From Actinomyces sp. oral taxon 897 (GTDB lineage: Bacteria; Actinomycetota; Actinomycetes; Actinomycetales; Actinomycetaceae), in the NCBI RefSeq assembly GCF_002999235.1, contig NZ_CP027236.1:2418001-2482000 (forward strand): 64,000 nucleotides of DNA. Direction: 5' to 3'. Shown here one piece after another: positions 16,864-25,522 of this stretch (its first letter is position 1; the number at the start of each line of letters is the position of its first letter). The notes below the pieces were generated by a model that had not been told where the DNA came from, did no database searches, and was given only the letters and a program-made list of their open reading frames with translations. The position numbers were made by a program, and so were the translations under genes.

Positions 16864-19353
16864 GTGGCTGGAAGCAATGCGCCTGGATCCCGGCGCCCGG
16901 GCAAGCTGGCCCAGGCGGCGGCGGTCGAGCCCGCTGTCAGGAAGACCAAGAAGAAGCCCGGGGCCTCCGGGCGACCACCCCGGGGCGGCAAGGACGCCAA
17001 GGGGCCCGGCGCCGGACGGCGGCGTCGCTTCTTCAACTACCCGCGGGCGGGCAAGGGGCCGATCCGGCGCTGGGTGCCCAGCTGGCGGTTCGTGCTGGGC
17101 TCCTTCCTGCTCATGATCGCCCTGCTCTTCGGCGGCTTCATTACCGCCTACACGGTGATCGAGATCCCCAACGTCTCCCAGTTCGCCCTGGCCACCACCT
17201 CGGTCGTGTACTACAACGACGGCACCACGGAGATGGGCAGGTTCGCCGAGGTGAACCGCAACATTATCGACACCTCCGCCCTGCCGGACTACGTGGGCAA
17301 CGCCGTCGTGGCCAGTGAGGACCGCACCTTCTACAGCAACAAGGGCATTGACCCCAAGGGTATTGTCAGGGCGCTGTGGAACAACCTCTCCGGCGGCTCC
17401 CAGCAGGGTGCCTCGACACTTACCCAGCAGTACGTCAAGAACTACTACGTGGATACCACGGGATCCTATGCGGGTAAGTTCGAGCAGGCCATTATGGCGA
17501 TCAAGATCGACCACTCCAAGACCAAGAAGGAGATTCTCGACTCCTACCTCAACACGGTGTACTTCGGGCGCGGGGCCTACGGTATCGACGCGGCCGCCCA
17601 GGCGTTCTTCGGGAAGGGTGCGGCGAGCCTGACCATCTCCGAGTCCGCCCTCCTGGCCGGGATCCTGCCCGCCCCCAGCGCCTACGACCCCGCCGTCAGC
17701 CCGCAGACGGCTAAGGACCGCTGGGCGCGGGTGCTGCAGTTCATGGCCGAGGACGGCTACATTACCGAGCAGGAGCGCTCCGCCGCCGTCTTCCCCACCA
17801 CGGTCGAGGACACCCAGACCGAGACCTACGGCGGCTCCAACGGCTACCTGCTGCAGATGGTGCGCGCCGAGCTCAGGGACAGCGCCAAGCTGACCGACGA
17901 CCAGATCGACGCCGGCGGCTACCAGATCGTCACCACGATCAGCAAGGAGGACCAGGACGCGGCGGTCGCCGCCGTCAAGGCCCTGCCGTCGGGCTACTCG
18001 AGCAACCTCAAGGTGGCGCTGGTGTCCATGGACGCCACGAACGGCGGCATACTGGCCCTCTACGGCGGGTCGGACTTCCTGACCAACCAGGTCAACTCCG
18101 CCACCTCCGCCATCGCCCAGGCAGGATCCACCTACAAGCCCTTTGCCCTGGTGGCGGCCCTGGAGAACGGGGCCACCCTGGCCAACACGTTTGACGGCAG
18201 CTCGCCGCAGACCATTGACGGCACGCAGTTCCAGAACTTCCAGAACGTCTCCTACGGAATGGTCAACCTGGTCAGGGCCACCCAGGACTCGATCAACACC
18301 GCGTACCTCCACCTCAATGACGCCGTCGGCCCGGAGAAGACCAATGACGTCGCCGTCCGGGCGGGGTACCCCCAGGACACCCAGGGGATGAACACCTACC
18401 TCCAGAACGTGCTGGGATCCGCGTCCCCGCACACGCTGGACATTGCCACGGCGTACACCACATTCGCCTCACAGGGGACGCGCTACACGCCGCACATTAT
18501 CTCCAAGACAACGAACAAGTCCGGGGACGTGGTCTACAGCGGACCGACGAGCGGTGAGAAGGTGTTCGACGACGACGTCATGGCGGATGCCACCTACGCC
18601 ATGCAGCAGGTGGTCAAGAACGGGTCGGGTAAGACCGCCCAGGAGCTGGGACGGCCGGTGGCGGCCAAGACGGGCTCCTCCTCGGACAACAAGTCCGCGC
18701 AGTTCGCGGGCTTCACCCCCCAGATCGCGACCGCGGTCACGCTCTACCAGAGCGGCCCCAATGGTGAGGAGGAATCCATTACGCCGTGGGGTGACTATGA
18801 CGAGATCACAGGCTCGACCTACCCGGCGGACATCTTCACCACGTACATGAAGACCGCCCTGAAGGACCTGGAGGTCAAGGACTTCCCGGACCGCAGCTCG
18901 GGCTCCTCCCAGCCGGGCAAGCTCGGTGGGGGCGGTGCGCTTGCCCCCCAGCAGGAGAGCACCGCGACCGCCCAGCCGCAGGAGCCCGTCGAGCCCGGCA
19001 ACCAGTCCACCGGCGCCCCGGAGCCCGGTAACGGCAGGCTCCAGAACCCGGAGCCCGGTGGCACCGGCCGTCAGAACCCCGGTGGCGACAACGGTGATGA
19101 CAACGGCGGCGGGGGCGGCAACGGCCAGAACCCCGGCGGTGGCAATGGCCAGAACCCCGGCGGCGAGAACGGCGGCGGGGGCGGCAACGGCCAGAACCCC
19201 GGCGGCGAGAACGGCGGCGGCCAGAACCCCGGCGGCGGTGGCAATGGTGGTGCCGAGAACCCCGGCGGCGGTGGCAATGGTGGTGCCGAGAACCCCAATC
19301 CTCCCGGTGGCGGGGACGGCGGCAACCACGGAGGCGGCGGGGTCAATAACTAG
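16864..19353 (+). CDS. Class A penicillin-binding protein (transglycosylase/transpeptidase)
   Basis: About 829 residues. It polymerises and cross-links peptidoglycan outside the cytoplasmic membrane. A basic cytoplasmic N-terminus is followed by a membrane anchor (FVLGSFLLMIALLFGGFITA). The GT51 domain follows, with ASEDRTFYSNKGIDPKG, GASTLTQQYVKN and YLNTVYFGRGAYG. The transpeptidase domain has the SxxK serine in AGSTYKPF, SxN in DSINTAY and KTG in AAKTGSSS. The C-terminus is a long Gly/Asn/Pro/Gln repeat (GGNGQNPGG units) that may lie in the wall. I favour the GTG at 16864, preceded by GAGGA; in-frame starts at 16720 and 16789 lack a clear site. A 22-bp repeat array follows the stop after 20 bp. 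Confidence 0.9.
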   Translation: MAGSNAPGSRRPGKLAQAAAVEPAVRKTKKKPGASGRPPRGGKDAKGPGAGRRRRFFNYPRAGKGPIRRWVPSWRFVLGSFLLMIALLFGGFITAYTVIEIPNVSQFALATTSVVYYNDGTTEMGRFAEVNRNIIDTSALPDYVGNAVVASEDRTFYSNKGIDPKGIVRALWNNLSGGSQQGASTLTQQYVKNYYVDTTGSYAGKFEQAIMAIKIDHSKTKKEILDSYLNTVYFGRGAYGIDAAAQAFFGKGAASLTISESALLAGILPAPSAYDPAVSPQTAKDRWARVLQFMAEDGYITEQERSAAVFPTTVEDTQTETYGGSNGYLLQMVRAELRDSAKLTDDQIDAGGYQIVTTISKEDQDAAVAAVKALPSGYSSNLKVALVSMDATNGGILALYGGSDFLTNQVNSATSAIAQAGSTYKPFALVAALENGATLANTFDGSSPQTIDGTQFQNFQNVSYGMVNLVRATQDSINTAYLHLNDAVGPEKTNDVAVRAGYPQDTQGMNTYLQNVLGSASPHTLDIATAYTTFASQGTRYTPHIISKTTNKSGDVVYSGPTSGEKVFDDDVMADATYAMQQVVKNGSGKTAQELGRPVAAKTGSSSDNKSAQFAGFTPQIATAVTLYQSGPNGEEESITPWGDYDEITGSTYPADIFTTYMKTALKDLEVKDFPDRSSGSSQPGKLGGGGALAPQQESTATAQPQEPVEPGNQSTGAPEPGNGRLQNPEPGGTGRQNPGGDNGDDNGGGGGNGQNPGGGNGQNPGGENGGGGGNGQNPGGENGGGQNPGGGGNGGAENPGGGGNGGAENPNPPGGGDGGNHGGGGVNN

Positions 19354-19373
19354 CAGCCACTCCCCCCTTACGC

Positions 19374-19427
19374 GAGAACGGTACTTGTTCGTCGTGAGAA
19401 CGGTACTTGTTCGCCGTGAGAACGGGT
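19374..19427 (+). repeat. 22-bp-period 3'-end repeat array, three units
   Basis: GAGAACGG units start at 19374, 19396 and 19418. The third is the altered distal form, GAGAACGGGTCC. The array has the orientation of the penicillin-binding protein gene that ends at 19353. Confidence 0.9.
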
Positions 19428-19496
19428 CCTAGGTCGTTTCCCTGGTAGCCACCTGGTCCACCGGCTGGGCTCGAGCCGGTCGTGGGGCGACGCCGC

Positions 19497-19532
19497 ATCC
19501 GGGGCCGGGCACCATGGTGCCCGGCCCCGGAT
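19497..19532. terminator. 36-bp perfect palindrome, probable terminator
   Basis: The two 18-base halves (ATCCGGGGCCGGGCACCA and its complement) pair with no mismatch and no loop. It lies between the penicillin-binding protein gene and rpsF, and probably ends transcription of the former. No U tract follows. Confidence 0.65.
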
Positions 19533-19748
19533 CGTCCTTCCGCGCGGGATCCTCCTGGGACGCGCAGGGGAGAGCGGGGTCACGTCTGGGGTGGCCGCCG
19601 GGTCTGGCCAACCAGGTCCCGGCTCCGGTAGGCTGACGGCTTGGCTGCGCCGTCGGGCAACCCTGCGCCGTCGGAAGCGCCACTACGCATCACCCTCCTG
19701 TCACGGAGAGACCGTGACCGCCTAGACCAGAGGAGGTGGGTACCAAGC

Positions 19749-20036
19749 ATGCGTCACTACGAGATCATGATCATCCTCGAGCCCGAGACCGATGAGCGCA
19801 CCATCGCTCAGACGCTGGAGAAGCTGCTGCAGGTCGTCCCCAGCAACGGGGGTACGGTGGACAAGATCGACATCTGGGGCAAGCGTCGCCTGGCCTACGA
19901 CATTAAGAAGAAGTCTGAGGGCCTCTACGTCGTCGTGGACATGACCACGACCCCTGCCAACGCCCAGGAGCTCGACCGCCAGCTGGGCCTCAACGAGACG
20001 GTTCTGCGCACCAAGCTGCTGCGCCCCGAGGCCTGA
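19749..20036 (+). CDS. rpsF: 30S ribosomal protein S6
   Basis: 95 residues, the usual length. The N-terminus [16 protein letters not shown] and the core [21 protein letters not shown] are typical. S6 binds 16S rRNA together with S18 in the platform of the small subunit. The ATG at 19749 follows a strong AGGAGGTGGG. It is the first gene of the conserved rpsF-ssb-rpsR-rplI cluster, and a palindromic terminator lies 216 bp upstream. Confidence 0.97.
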   Translation: MRHYEIMIILEPETDERTIAQTLEKLLQVVPSNGGTVDKIDIWGKRRLAYDIKKKSEGLYVVVDMTTTPANAQELDRQLGLNETVLRTKLLRPEA

Positions 20037-20060
20037 GCCCGCAGGAACGGACGACACATT

Positions 20061-20687
20061 ATGGCCGGAGAAACCATTATCACCCTTATTGGGAACCTCA
20101 CCGCGGATCCCGAGATGCGCTTCACCCCCTCGGGTGCGGCCGTGGCCTCGTTCACCGTCGCCAGCACTCCGCGGACCTACGACCGTCAGAACGGGGAGTG
20201 GAAGGACGGGGAGACCCTGTTCATGCGCTGCTCCATCTGGCGCGACGCCGCTGAGAACGTGGTCGAGTCCCTCACCAAGGGCACCCGCGTCATTGTCTCC
20301 GGGCGCCTGAACCAGCGCTCCTACACCACCCGCGAGGGTGCCGAGCGCACCGTGGTGGAGATGCAGGTCGACGAGATCGGCCCCTCCCTGCGCTACGCCA
20401 AGGCCCAGGTCACCCGCAACCCCCGTGGCGGCGGCCAGGGCGGCTTCAGCGGCGGTCAGGGCGGCTTCAGCGGCAACGCCGGGAACCAGGGCGGCTACGC
20501 AGGTGGCGCCTCAGGCCAGGGGCAGTCCCAGCAGGGCGGCTCCGGCAGCTACAACAACTCGGGTCAGCAGGGCGGTGGCTACAACGCCCCCAGCCAGCCC
20601 CGCTACAACGCCCCCTCCGGTGGCGCGGCGGACGACCCCTGGGCCACCGGCGGCACCACGTCCTTCGGGGACGAGCCCCCCTTCTAG
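20061..20687 (+). CDS. ssb: Single-stranded DNA-binding protein
   Basis: 208 residues. An OB fold occupies residues 1-115 ([40 protein letters not shown]). A Gly/Gln/Asn-rich flexible linker follows, with [12 protein letters not shown] repeats. The acidic tip DEPPF binds partner proteins in replication and repair. It starts 24 bp after rpsF, in the same operon. Confidence 0.96.
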   Translation: MAGETIITLIGNLTADPEMRFTPSGAAVASFTVASTPRTYDRQNGEWKDGETLFMRCSIWRDAAENVVESLTKGTRVIVSGRLNQRSYTTREGAERTVVEMQVDEIGPSLRYAKAQVTRNPRGGGQGGFSGGQGGFSGNAGNQGGYAGGASGQGQSQQGGSGSYNNSGQQGGGYNAPSQPRYNAPSGGAADDPWATGGTTSFGDEPPF

Positions 20688-20875
20688 GGGCCGGACCGCC
20701 CCCTGGGGGCCGGACCGCCCAGCCAGGGTCTGCCAGCGGCGACCCGGCACCGGTGAGCACCACACCCACGGTGAGGTGCGGGCTGTGCGGGATGCGTCGT
20801 TGGACCCGCTTCCACCCATATTCAATCTCGTGTGAGCGCCGCTCATACCAGGCGCTCGAAGCAAGGAGTACCACC

Positions 20876-21112
20876 ATGGCGAAGCCTCAGCTTCGTAAGC
20901 CAAAGAAGAAGGTCGGCCCGGTCAAGGCTATTAAGGTCGGCAAGATCGACTACAAGGACACCGCTACGCTGCGCAAGTTCATCTCCGACCGCGGCAAGAT
21001 CCGTGCCCGTCGCGTCACCGGCGTCTCCGTGCAGGAGCAGCGCAAGATCGCCAAGGCCGTGAAGAACGCCCGCGAGATGGCCCTGCTGCCCTACACGAGC
21101 TCCGCTCGCTGA
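20876..21112 (+). CDS. rpsR: 30S ribosomal protein S18 (cysteine-free form)
   Basis: 78 residues. [26 protein letters not shown] and [11 protein letters not shown] are the family core. The N-terminal CxxC zinc ligands of many S18 proteins are missing: the segment reads [13 protein letters not shown] and the protein has no cysteine. It is therefore of the zinc-independent type, although it sits in the main S6-SSB-S18-L9 operon. The ATG at 20876 follows AAGGAG; a frame open further upstream (to 20753) has no matching protein content. Confidence 0.95.
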   Translation: MAKPQLRKPKKKVGPVKAIKVGKIDYKDTATLRKFISDRGKIRARRVTGVSVQEQRKIAKAVKNAREMALLPYTSSAR

Positions 21113-21124
21113 GAAGGAGGAAGC

Positions 21125-21580
21125 ATGACCACCAAGCTCATCCTCACCCACGACGTCGACCACCTCGGCGAGGCCGGTGAGGTCGTCGAGGTCAAGGACG
21201 GTTACGCCCGTAACTACCTGCTGCCCCGCAAGCTCGCCACGCCGTGGACCAAGGGCGCCCAGCGGCAGATCGACCAGATGACCGAGGCCCGTCGCAGGCG
21301 CACCATCGCCTCCCTGGAGCAGGCGCAGGCCGCCCGCGCCTGGCTGGTGGACAACGTGGTCACCGTGACCGCCACCGCTGGCGCCAACGGCCGCCTCTTT
21401 GGCGCAATCACCACCACCGAGCTGGCCCAGGCCATTAAGGACGCCGGTGGCCCCGCCATCGACCGCCGCAAGATCCAGGCCGTCCCCCCGGTCAAGTCCG
21501 TTGGCCGCCACACCGTCTCCGTGCGCCTGCACACCGACGTCGTGGCCCCCATTGAGGTCAACGTGGTCGCTGCCCGCTGA
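21125..21580 (+). CDS. rplI: 50S ribosomal protein L9
   Basis: 151 residues. The N-terminal domain MTTKLILTHDVDHLGEAGEVVEVKDGYARNYLLP is diagnostic, followed by the central helix and a C-terminal domain (ANGRLFGAITTTELAQAI). It starts 12 bp after rpsR, with AGGAGG just upstream, and is the last ribosomal gene of the operon. Confidence 0.96.
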   Translation: MTTKLILTHDVDHLGEAGEVVEVKDGYARNYLLPRKLATPWTKGAQRQIDQMTEARRRRTIASLEQAQAARAWLVDNVVTVTATAGANGRLFGAITTTELAQAIKDAGGPAIDRRKIQAVPPVKSVGRHTVSVRLHTDVVAPIEVNVVAAR

Positions 21581-21933
21581 GAAGCGGGAGCTCTGGGCGC
21601 CACGTGCCCCGTTCACCGAGCTGCCGGGAGTGCGATGGCTCGGGGACGCGCCGCAGCTGAGCCGCCCTCGCGCACGCCGCCAGGGTGCGGGCGGGCTCGT
21701 CGCCAGCGGCGCTGACCGGGCCCGCGCCCGCCGTCGGGGACGGGATCACCCGCCGCCTCGCACCACCGCTGGAGAGCCGTCCTCGCGCACGCCGTCGGGG
21801 AGCCACGAGACGTAAGCCTCGGGGGCGGCGCAGCCAACCTCTGTTGGCCTGCGGCCCGAGCCGTGAGGCCGGGCTGTGGACGCGGCCGTCAGGCCGTGGG
21901 CCCACCCCCTGACACCGGTCGGCTGAAGCATGA

Positions 21934-21970
21934 CGGTCGCCGTCACATCTGCGAGGTGTGGCGGCGACCG
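21934..21970 (+). terminator. 16-bp stem-loop terminator of the rpsF operon
   Basis: CGGTCGCCGTCACATC (21934-21949) pairs with 21955-21970, including two G-U pairs, around a 5-nt loop (TGCGA). It is 353 bp after rplI and is the strongest hairpin before the next operon. There is no U tract. Confidence 0.6.
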
Positions 21971-22000
21971 CGCATTGTGAGGGCGGGGGCGCGGGGCAAT

Positions 22001-22148
22001 GGGCGGGCCAGGGTAGGCCAGGGCGGGCCAGGGTAGGCCGCCGTCCGGGCTAGCCTCGGGCCAGCATCCCAGGCCAGCCCCAGACTGGCCTCGGGCTGAC
22101 CGGGCCAGTATGCCTGGGCTAGCCCCGGGCCAGCATCCCAGGCCAGCC
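22001..22148. repeat. Short direct duplications
   Basis: A 19-bp unit GGGCGGGCCAGGGTAGGCC occurs at 22001 and 22021. A 33-bp segment beginning GGGCTAGCC occurs at 22047-22079 and 22116-22148 with one mismatch, a 69-bp offset. There is no coding capacity. Confidence 0.75.
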
Positions 22149-22202
22149 GGACCAGCCTGCCCGGGCCGAAATAGAATGTACGTCGTCGTCCACATAAAAG
22201 TA

Positions 22203-22244
22203 TACGTGGTTAATGACGTACACTTGTACGTGACTGACCACGTA
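22203..22244. promoter_or_regulatory. 42-bp nested palindrome, candidate operator
   Basis: TACGTGGT at 22203-22210 is complementary to 22237-22244. Inside, ACGTACA (22216-22222) is complementary to 22225-22231. All share one centre between 22223 and 22224. It lies in an AT-rich stretch directly upstream of the AAGGAG site (22247) of the next ORF. It could be a two-dimer operator, or an RNA hairpin next to the ribosome binding site. A possible -10 element (TAGAAT) lies at 22172-22177. Confidence 0.65.
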
Positions 22245-22257
22245 CGAAGGAGCGAGT

Positions 22258-22431
22258 ATGAGCCGGATGTCCTCGGCCCCCATCCGCCCCCACCCTGGGA
22301 ACCTCCTGGATCCGCAGTTCTTCGTCGGGCGACGCCGGACCACGGCCCGGGGCATGTCCTGCCGGTGGCGCTACCCGGCGCTCCAGTGCACCTGGGCCCG
22401 ACGCCGTCGGATCTGGGAGGCGGCCTCGTGA
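22258..22431 (+). CDS. Small leader ORF (57 aa) coupled to the AAA ATPase
   Basis: A 57-residue basic ORF (MSRMSSAPIRPHPGNLLD...) with a good AAGGAG seven bases before its ATG. Its TGA overlaps the GTG start of the next gene as GTGA, a classic sign of translational coupling. I recognise no domain. The segment DPQFFVGRRRT resembles the FVGR motif at the start of AAA modules, so it may be a frame-shifted leftover of an older N-terminus instead of an independent protein. It is under the 42-bp palindrome, so it is probably co-regulated with the ATPase. Confidence 0.5.
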   Translation: MSRMSSAPIRPHPGNLLDPQFFVGRRRTTARGMSCRWRYPALQCTWARRRRIWEAAS

Positions 22432-24374
22432 GGCCCTCGCGCTTCACCCCCTCGACCATGTCGGCGGAGCACCTGGAGGAGCTCTTCGTGGTCCGCGAGC
22501 CTCTTCTGGACCAGCTCATGGAGCGGGTCCAGGAGCTAGGCAGCGGACGGAGCCCTCACCACGCTCTCCTGGTGGGGCCTCGGGGCGCGGGGAAGACCCA
22601 CCTCGTCGCCCTGGTCTACCACCGCACCCGCACCCTGGCGGCCAAGGGGGCCGGGATCCGGATCGCCTGGCTGCCCGAGGACCCCTGGACGATCGTCTCC
22701 TACCGCCACCTGGTGCTGGCCGTGCTCCAGGATCTCGTTGACGACGAGGACCTGGGGGCGCTGGGCGAGGAGGAGGCGGTGGCCCGCCTGCGCGCCGTAC
22801 TCGAGGCGGGGCCGGTACTGGTGCTCATGGAGAACGCGGACCAGGTTCTGGAGGGCGTCGGGGAGCTGGGACAGCAGCGGCTCCGCCACCTGCTGCAGGC
22901 CCAGCCCGGTCTGCTGGTCATTGGCTCGACCAGGCGGCTCGACCACGACCGGGTCTTCCAGGACCGGCCGCTGTTCGGTTACTTCGACGTCATGAGGCTT
23001 GAGCCCTTCACGCCCGAGCAGGCGGTCACCATGCTCTCGGCCCTGGCCGGCGCCCAGGGAAACGAGGACCTGCGCAAGGAGCTGGAGACTCCTGGCGCAC
23101 GGGTCAAGATCAGGACCGTCGCCCACCTCGCCGGGGGGCAGCCGCGCCTGTGGGCGCTCCTGGGTGACGCCCTGACGGTGGAGCAGCTGGACGACCTGGT
23201 TGACCTGCTCCTGATCCGGTTCGACAACCTGACCCCCTACTACCAGGAGCGCCTGGCACACCTGTCACCCCAGCACCGGTTCATTGTCTCCGAGCTGGCC
23301 GGCGCGGACCAGCCCCTACCGGTCAAGGAGATCGCCAGGCGCACACAGATCGGGCAGCGGACCGTCGCCAAGGCGGTGGGCGACCTCAGTGGGCGCGGGT
23401 GGCTGCGGCCCACGGACACGGTCTTCGCCGACCTCTTGGACCGCCGTCGCACCTACTACGAGCTGGCTGAGCCCCTGGCCCGGCTGGCCTTCCAGATCAA
23501 GGAGTCCCGTGGGGAGCCGCTGCGCCTGGTCGTGGACTTCCTCACCGGCTGGTACGGCCTGACCGAGCTCCGCACCGCCGGGCAGGAGGGAAGCGCCGCA
23601 CCGTACTGCGCCATGCCCATGCGCGTCCTCTCCGGGGACGAGACAGCTGGCCCGGTCCAGCAGCTGACGAGCCTGCCGGTGGGGAGGAGGCCCTCGGTGG
23701 CCCTCCTGGGGCAGGTGGAGGACGCCCTGGCGGCGGCCCGACGCGGGGACGCCGAGCCCGTCATGGATCTGCCGAGCACCGTACGCCAGGCCCTTGAGCA
23801 CCGGGCGGGACCGGAGCGCAGGCTCACGCCCGTGCGCCTGGACCTCCTGACGCTCGCCCTGAGGGAGATGGGCGTGCCCCACGAGCCGGAGTCGGGCCAG
23901 TGGGTGGAGCGTGCTGAGCGTCTCGACGCCGAGGAGGCGAGCCTGGAGAGCAGGCTCATGCTCGTGCGCTGGCTGGCGAGCGCCCGGCGGCTGGACGAGG
24001 CGGAGGCGGCGCTCGCGACGGTGGGGGTGACGGTGCCCGGGGCACTGGATGAGCCCGGGGCGCTGGTCGCCCGTGCGGGCCTGGCCGAGGCGTATGACGC
24101 CGCGGGACGCTTCCAGCAGGCTGTCCGCGCCTGGGAGGCAGTGGCTGAGGACTGCGAGCGCGTACTGGGGGCGGAGCATCTCTGTACCCTGACCTCGCGC
24201 AGTAACCTCGCTACTGCCTACCAGAAGGCTGGTGACACGGAGAAGGCGATTTCCCTGTGCGGGGCCGTGCTGGAGGATACTGTAAGGGTGCTGGGACCTG
24301 ACCACCCGGCTACCCTGACTGTGCGCAGCAACCTGGAGTCCCTCCGGCGCCAGACGGCAGGTGCCGGAGGGTGA
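22428..24374 (+). CDS. AAA/STAND-like ATPase with winged helix and C-terminal TPRs
   Basis: 648 residues from the GTG at 22428, which follows GGGAGG and overlaps the leader ORF. The ATPase begins LEELFVVREPLLDQL, with Walker A LLVGPRGAGKTHLV near residue 45 and a Walker B-like VLVLMENADQV. A winged-helix-like segment (PVKEIARRTQIGQRTVAKAVGDL) follows near residue 300. The C-terminus has tetratricopeptide-type repeats (ARAGLAEAYDAAGRFQQAVRAWEAV; RSNLATAYQKAGDTEKAISLCGAVLE). It resembles the ORC/STAND-type ATP-binding proteins common in actinobacteria, whose roles are regulatory or defensive but mostly unknown. Its frame is also open upstream to 22110, but that part crosses the palindrome. It separates rplI from the MATE-dnaB region and looks inserted. 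Confidence 0.75.
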   Translation: MRPSRFTPSTMSAEHLEELFVVREPLLDQLMERVQELGSGRSPHHALLVGPRGAGKTHLVALVYHRTRTLAAKGAGIRIAWLPEDPWTIVSYRHLVLAVLQDLVDDEDLGALGEEEAVARLRAVLEAGPVLVLMENADQVLEGVGELGQQRLRHLLQAQPGLLVIGSTRRLDHDRVFQDRPLFGYFDVMRLEPFTPEQAVTMLSALAGAQGNEDLRKELETPGARVKIRTVAHLAGGQPRLWALLGDALTVEQLDDLVDLLLIRFDNLTPYYQERLAHLSPQHRFIVSELAGADQPLPVKEIARRTQIGQRTVAKAVGDLSGRGWLRPTDTVFADLLDRRRTYYELAEPLARLAFQIKESRGEPLRLVVDFLTGWYGLTELRTAGQEGSAAPYCAMPMRVLSGDETAGPVQQLTSLPVGRRPSVALLGQVEDALAAARRGDAEPVMDLPSTVRQALEHRAGPERRLTPVRLDLLTLALREMGVPHEPESGQWVERAERLDAEEASLESRLMLVRWLASARRLDEAEAALATVGVTVPGALDEPGALVARAGLAEAYDAAGRFQQAVRAWEAVAEDCERVLGAEHLCTLTSRSNLATAYQKAGDTEKAISLCGAVLEDTVRVLGPDHPATLTVRSNLESLRRQTAGAGG

Positions 24375-24393
24375 CGGCGCTCCTGAGCGCAGA

Positions 24394-24487
24394 GGAACAT
24401 TTTGTGCGCAGGGGGACATTCTGTGCGGAATGTAACCAATCGAGGTCACTTTGTGCGCAATCGGTTACTCTCTGTACAAAATGTTCC
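24394..24487. repeat. Cluster of TTTTGTGCGCA-like repeats within an inverted repeat
   Basis: GGAACATTTTGT (24394-24405) is the exact reverse complement of 24476-24487. Between them are related copies (ACATTCTGTGCGGA, CACTTTGTGCGCA) and a GTAACC/GGTTAC pair. It lies between convergent genes and could be a bidirectional terminator or a protein-binding array. It is clearly less GC-rich than its surroundings. Confidence 0.7.
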
Positions 24488-24511
24488 CCGCTGCCCGACG
24501 TCGTCGCCCGG

Positions 24512-25159
24512 TCAGGCGCGCCGGAACCCCTTGGCGGTGGTCACAATGATCTGGCTGCCCTGGGTGTCCGGGTCCTCGGCGGCGGCCAGGATAGCGGCCG
24601 CGGCGTCGTCGAATGCCAGGATCGGTAGCCCGGGCACCTTGGTGACCTGGTCCAGGCGCAGGCTGACGGCGGTACCCGTGGCGACGCTGCTCTTGAGGTT
24701 GACCGGGTAGATAATGGTCCAGGGTATTCCCGAGGCCATGAGGAGATTGTCGGACGCGGTCTTGTCGTGCATAATCCGGCCCAGGACGTAGCGGTAGACC
24801 AGACGCATGTACCAGGGGGCCTTGTCGATGGTGTCACCGGCACCGAACGCGGAGACCAGCACCAGGCGCGGTGAGCCCGCCCTCTTTAGTCCCCGGATAA
24901 TACTGGGTAGACGCGCCTGCATAAGCGTCCCGTCCCTGGTCTTGCCGGTCAGGCTGACGATGACCACGTCCGCCCCCCTGGCGGCGTGGGCGACGGCGCC
25001 CGGGTCGGAGGTGGAGCCCCGTACGACCTTCAGGCGCTTCCTGCGACGGACCGTCTCGGGGTGGGGGGTAATGGTGGTGACAGCGTGTCCGGTCGCCAGG
25101 GCCTGGGTCATGACACGGGAGCCGACGTGTCCGGTGGCGCCGATAATGACGAGCTTCAT
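24512..25159 (-). CDS. NAD(P)-binding Rossmann protein, NmrA/SDR-like
   Basis: 215 residues. The dinucleotide-binding motif MKLVIIGATGHVGSRVMTQAL is at the N-terminus, and DVVIVSLTGKTRDG, LVLVSAFGAG and IPWTIIYPVNL are typical of atypical extended short-chain dehydrogenases. The substrate is unknown; many relatives are quinone or redox sensors. The start has AAGGAG upstream. A TetR regulator lies 363 bp upstream on the same strand and may control it. Confidence 0.85.
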   Translation of the reverse strand: MKLVIIGATGHVGSRVMTQALATGHAVTTITPHPETVRRRKRLKVVRGSTSDPGAVAHAARGADVVIVSLTGKTRDGTLMQARLPSIIRGLKRAGSPRLVLVSAFGAGDTIDKAPWYMRLVYRYVLGRIMHDKTASDNLLMASGIPWTIIYPVNLKSSVATGTAVSLRLDQVTKVPGLPILAFDDAAAAILAAAEDPDTQGSQIIVTTAKGFRRA

Positions 25160-25522
25160 GGGGTTCTCCTTGGAGGGCGGTGGTGTCCCGACGGCGTCGG
25201 GTCAGGGAGGGGCGGCACCAGGACCGTGGGCGAGGTCGAGCTGGTGGTGGGGTGGGACCGGTGCCTCCCGCCTGGTGGCGACGCGCTGGCTGGGCAGGTC
25301 GGTGAGGGGTCGGGGTGGCACGTGATGAGCCGAGGCTGGTGGGCCGAACCGGACGGGCGGGGCGGCTTGGGCGAGGCTGACGCGCCGGGCCGTGCGGGCC
25401 CGTCGGGCAGGGAGGCGGTGCTGCGGCTGGGTGGCGCAGCACCGGTGCTGGTGAGGGCTGGCGCTGTGGGGACGGGGCCGGACCCGCCCTGGTCGGGCTG
25501 GCTCGGCTCCGTGCGCCAGTAC
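25160..25522. other. Intergenic region, no gene seen
   Basis: 363 bp between the TetR gene and the NAD(P)-binding gene, both on minus. It is GC-rich and made of short irregular repeats of GGCTGG/CGGGCC type. It may hold the promoter of the downstream gene, but I cannot point to one. Confidence 0.4.

Larger units (their letters stand above)
21581..22202. other. Long non-coding interval after rplI
   Basis: About 620 bp without a supported gene. It holds a strong hairpin at 21934-21970 and short duplications at 22001-22148. It becomes AT-rich from about 22168. Open frames here are GC-driven. Confidence 0.5.
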
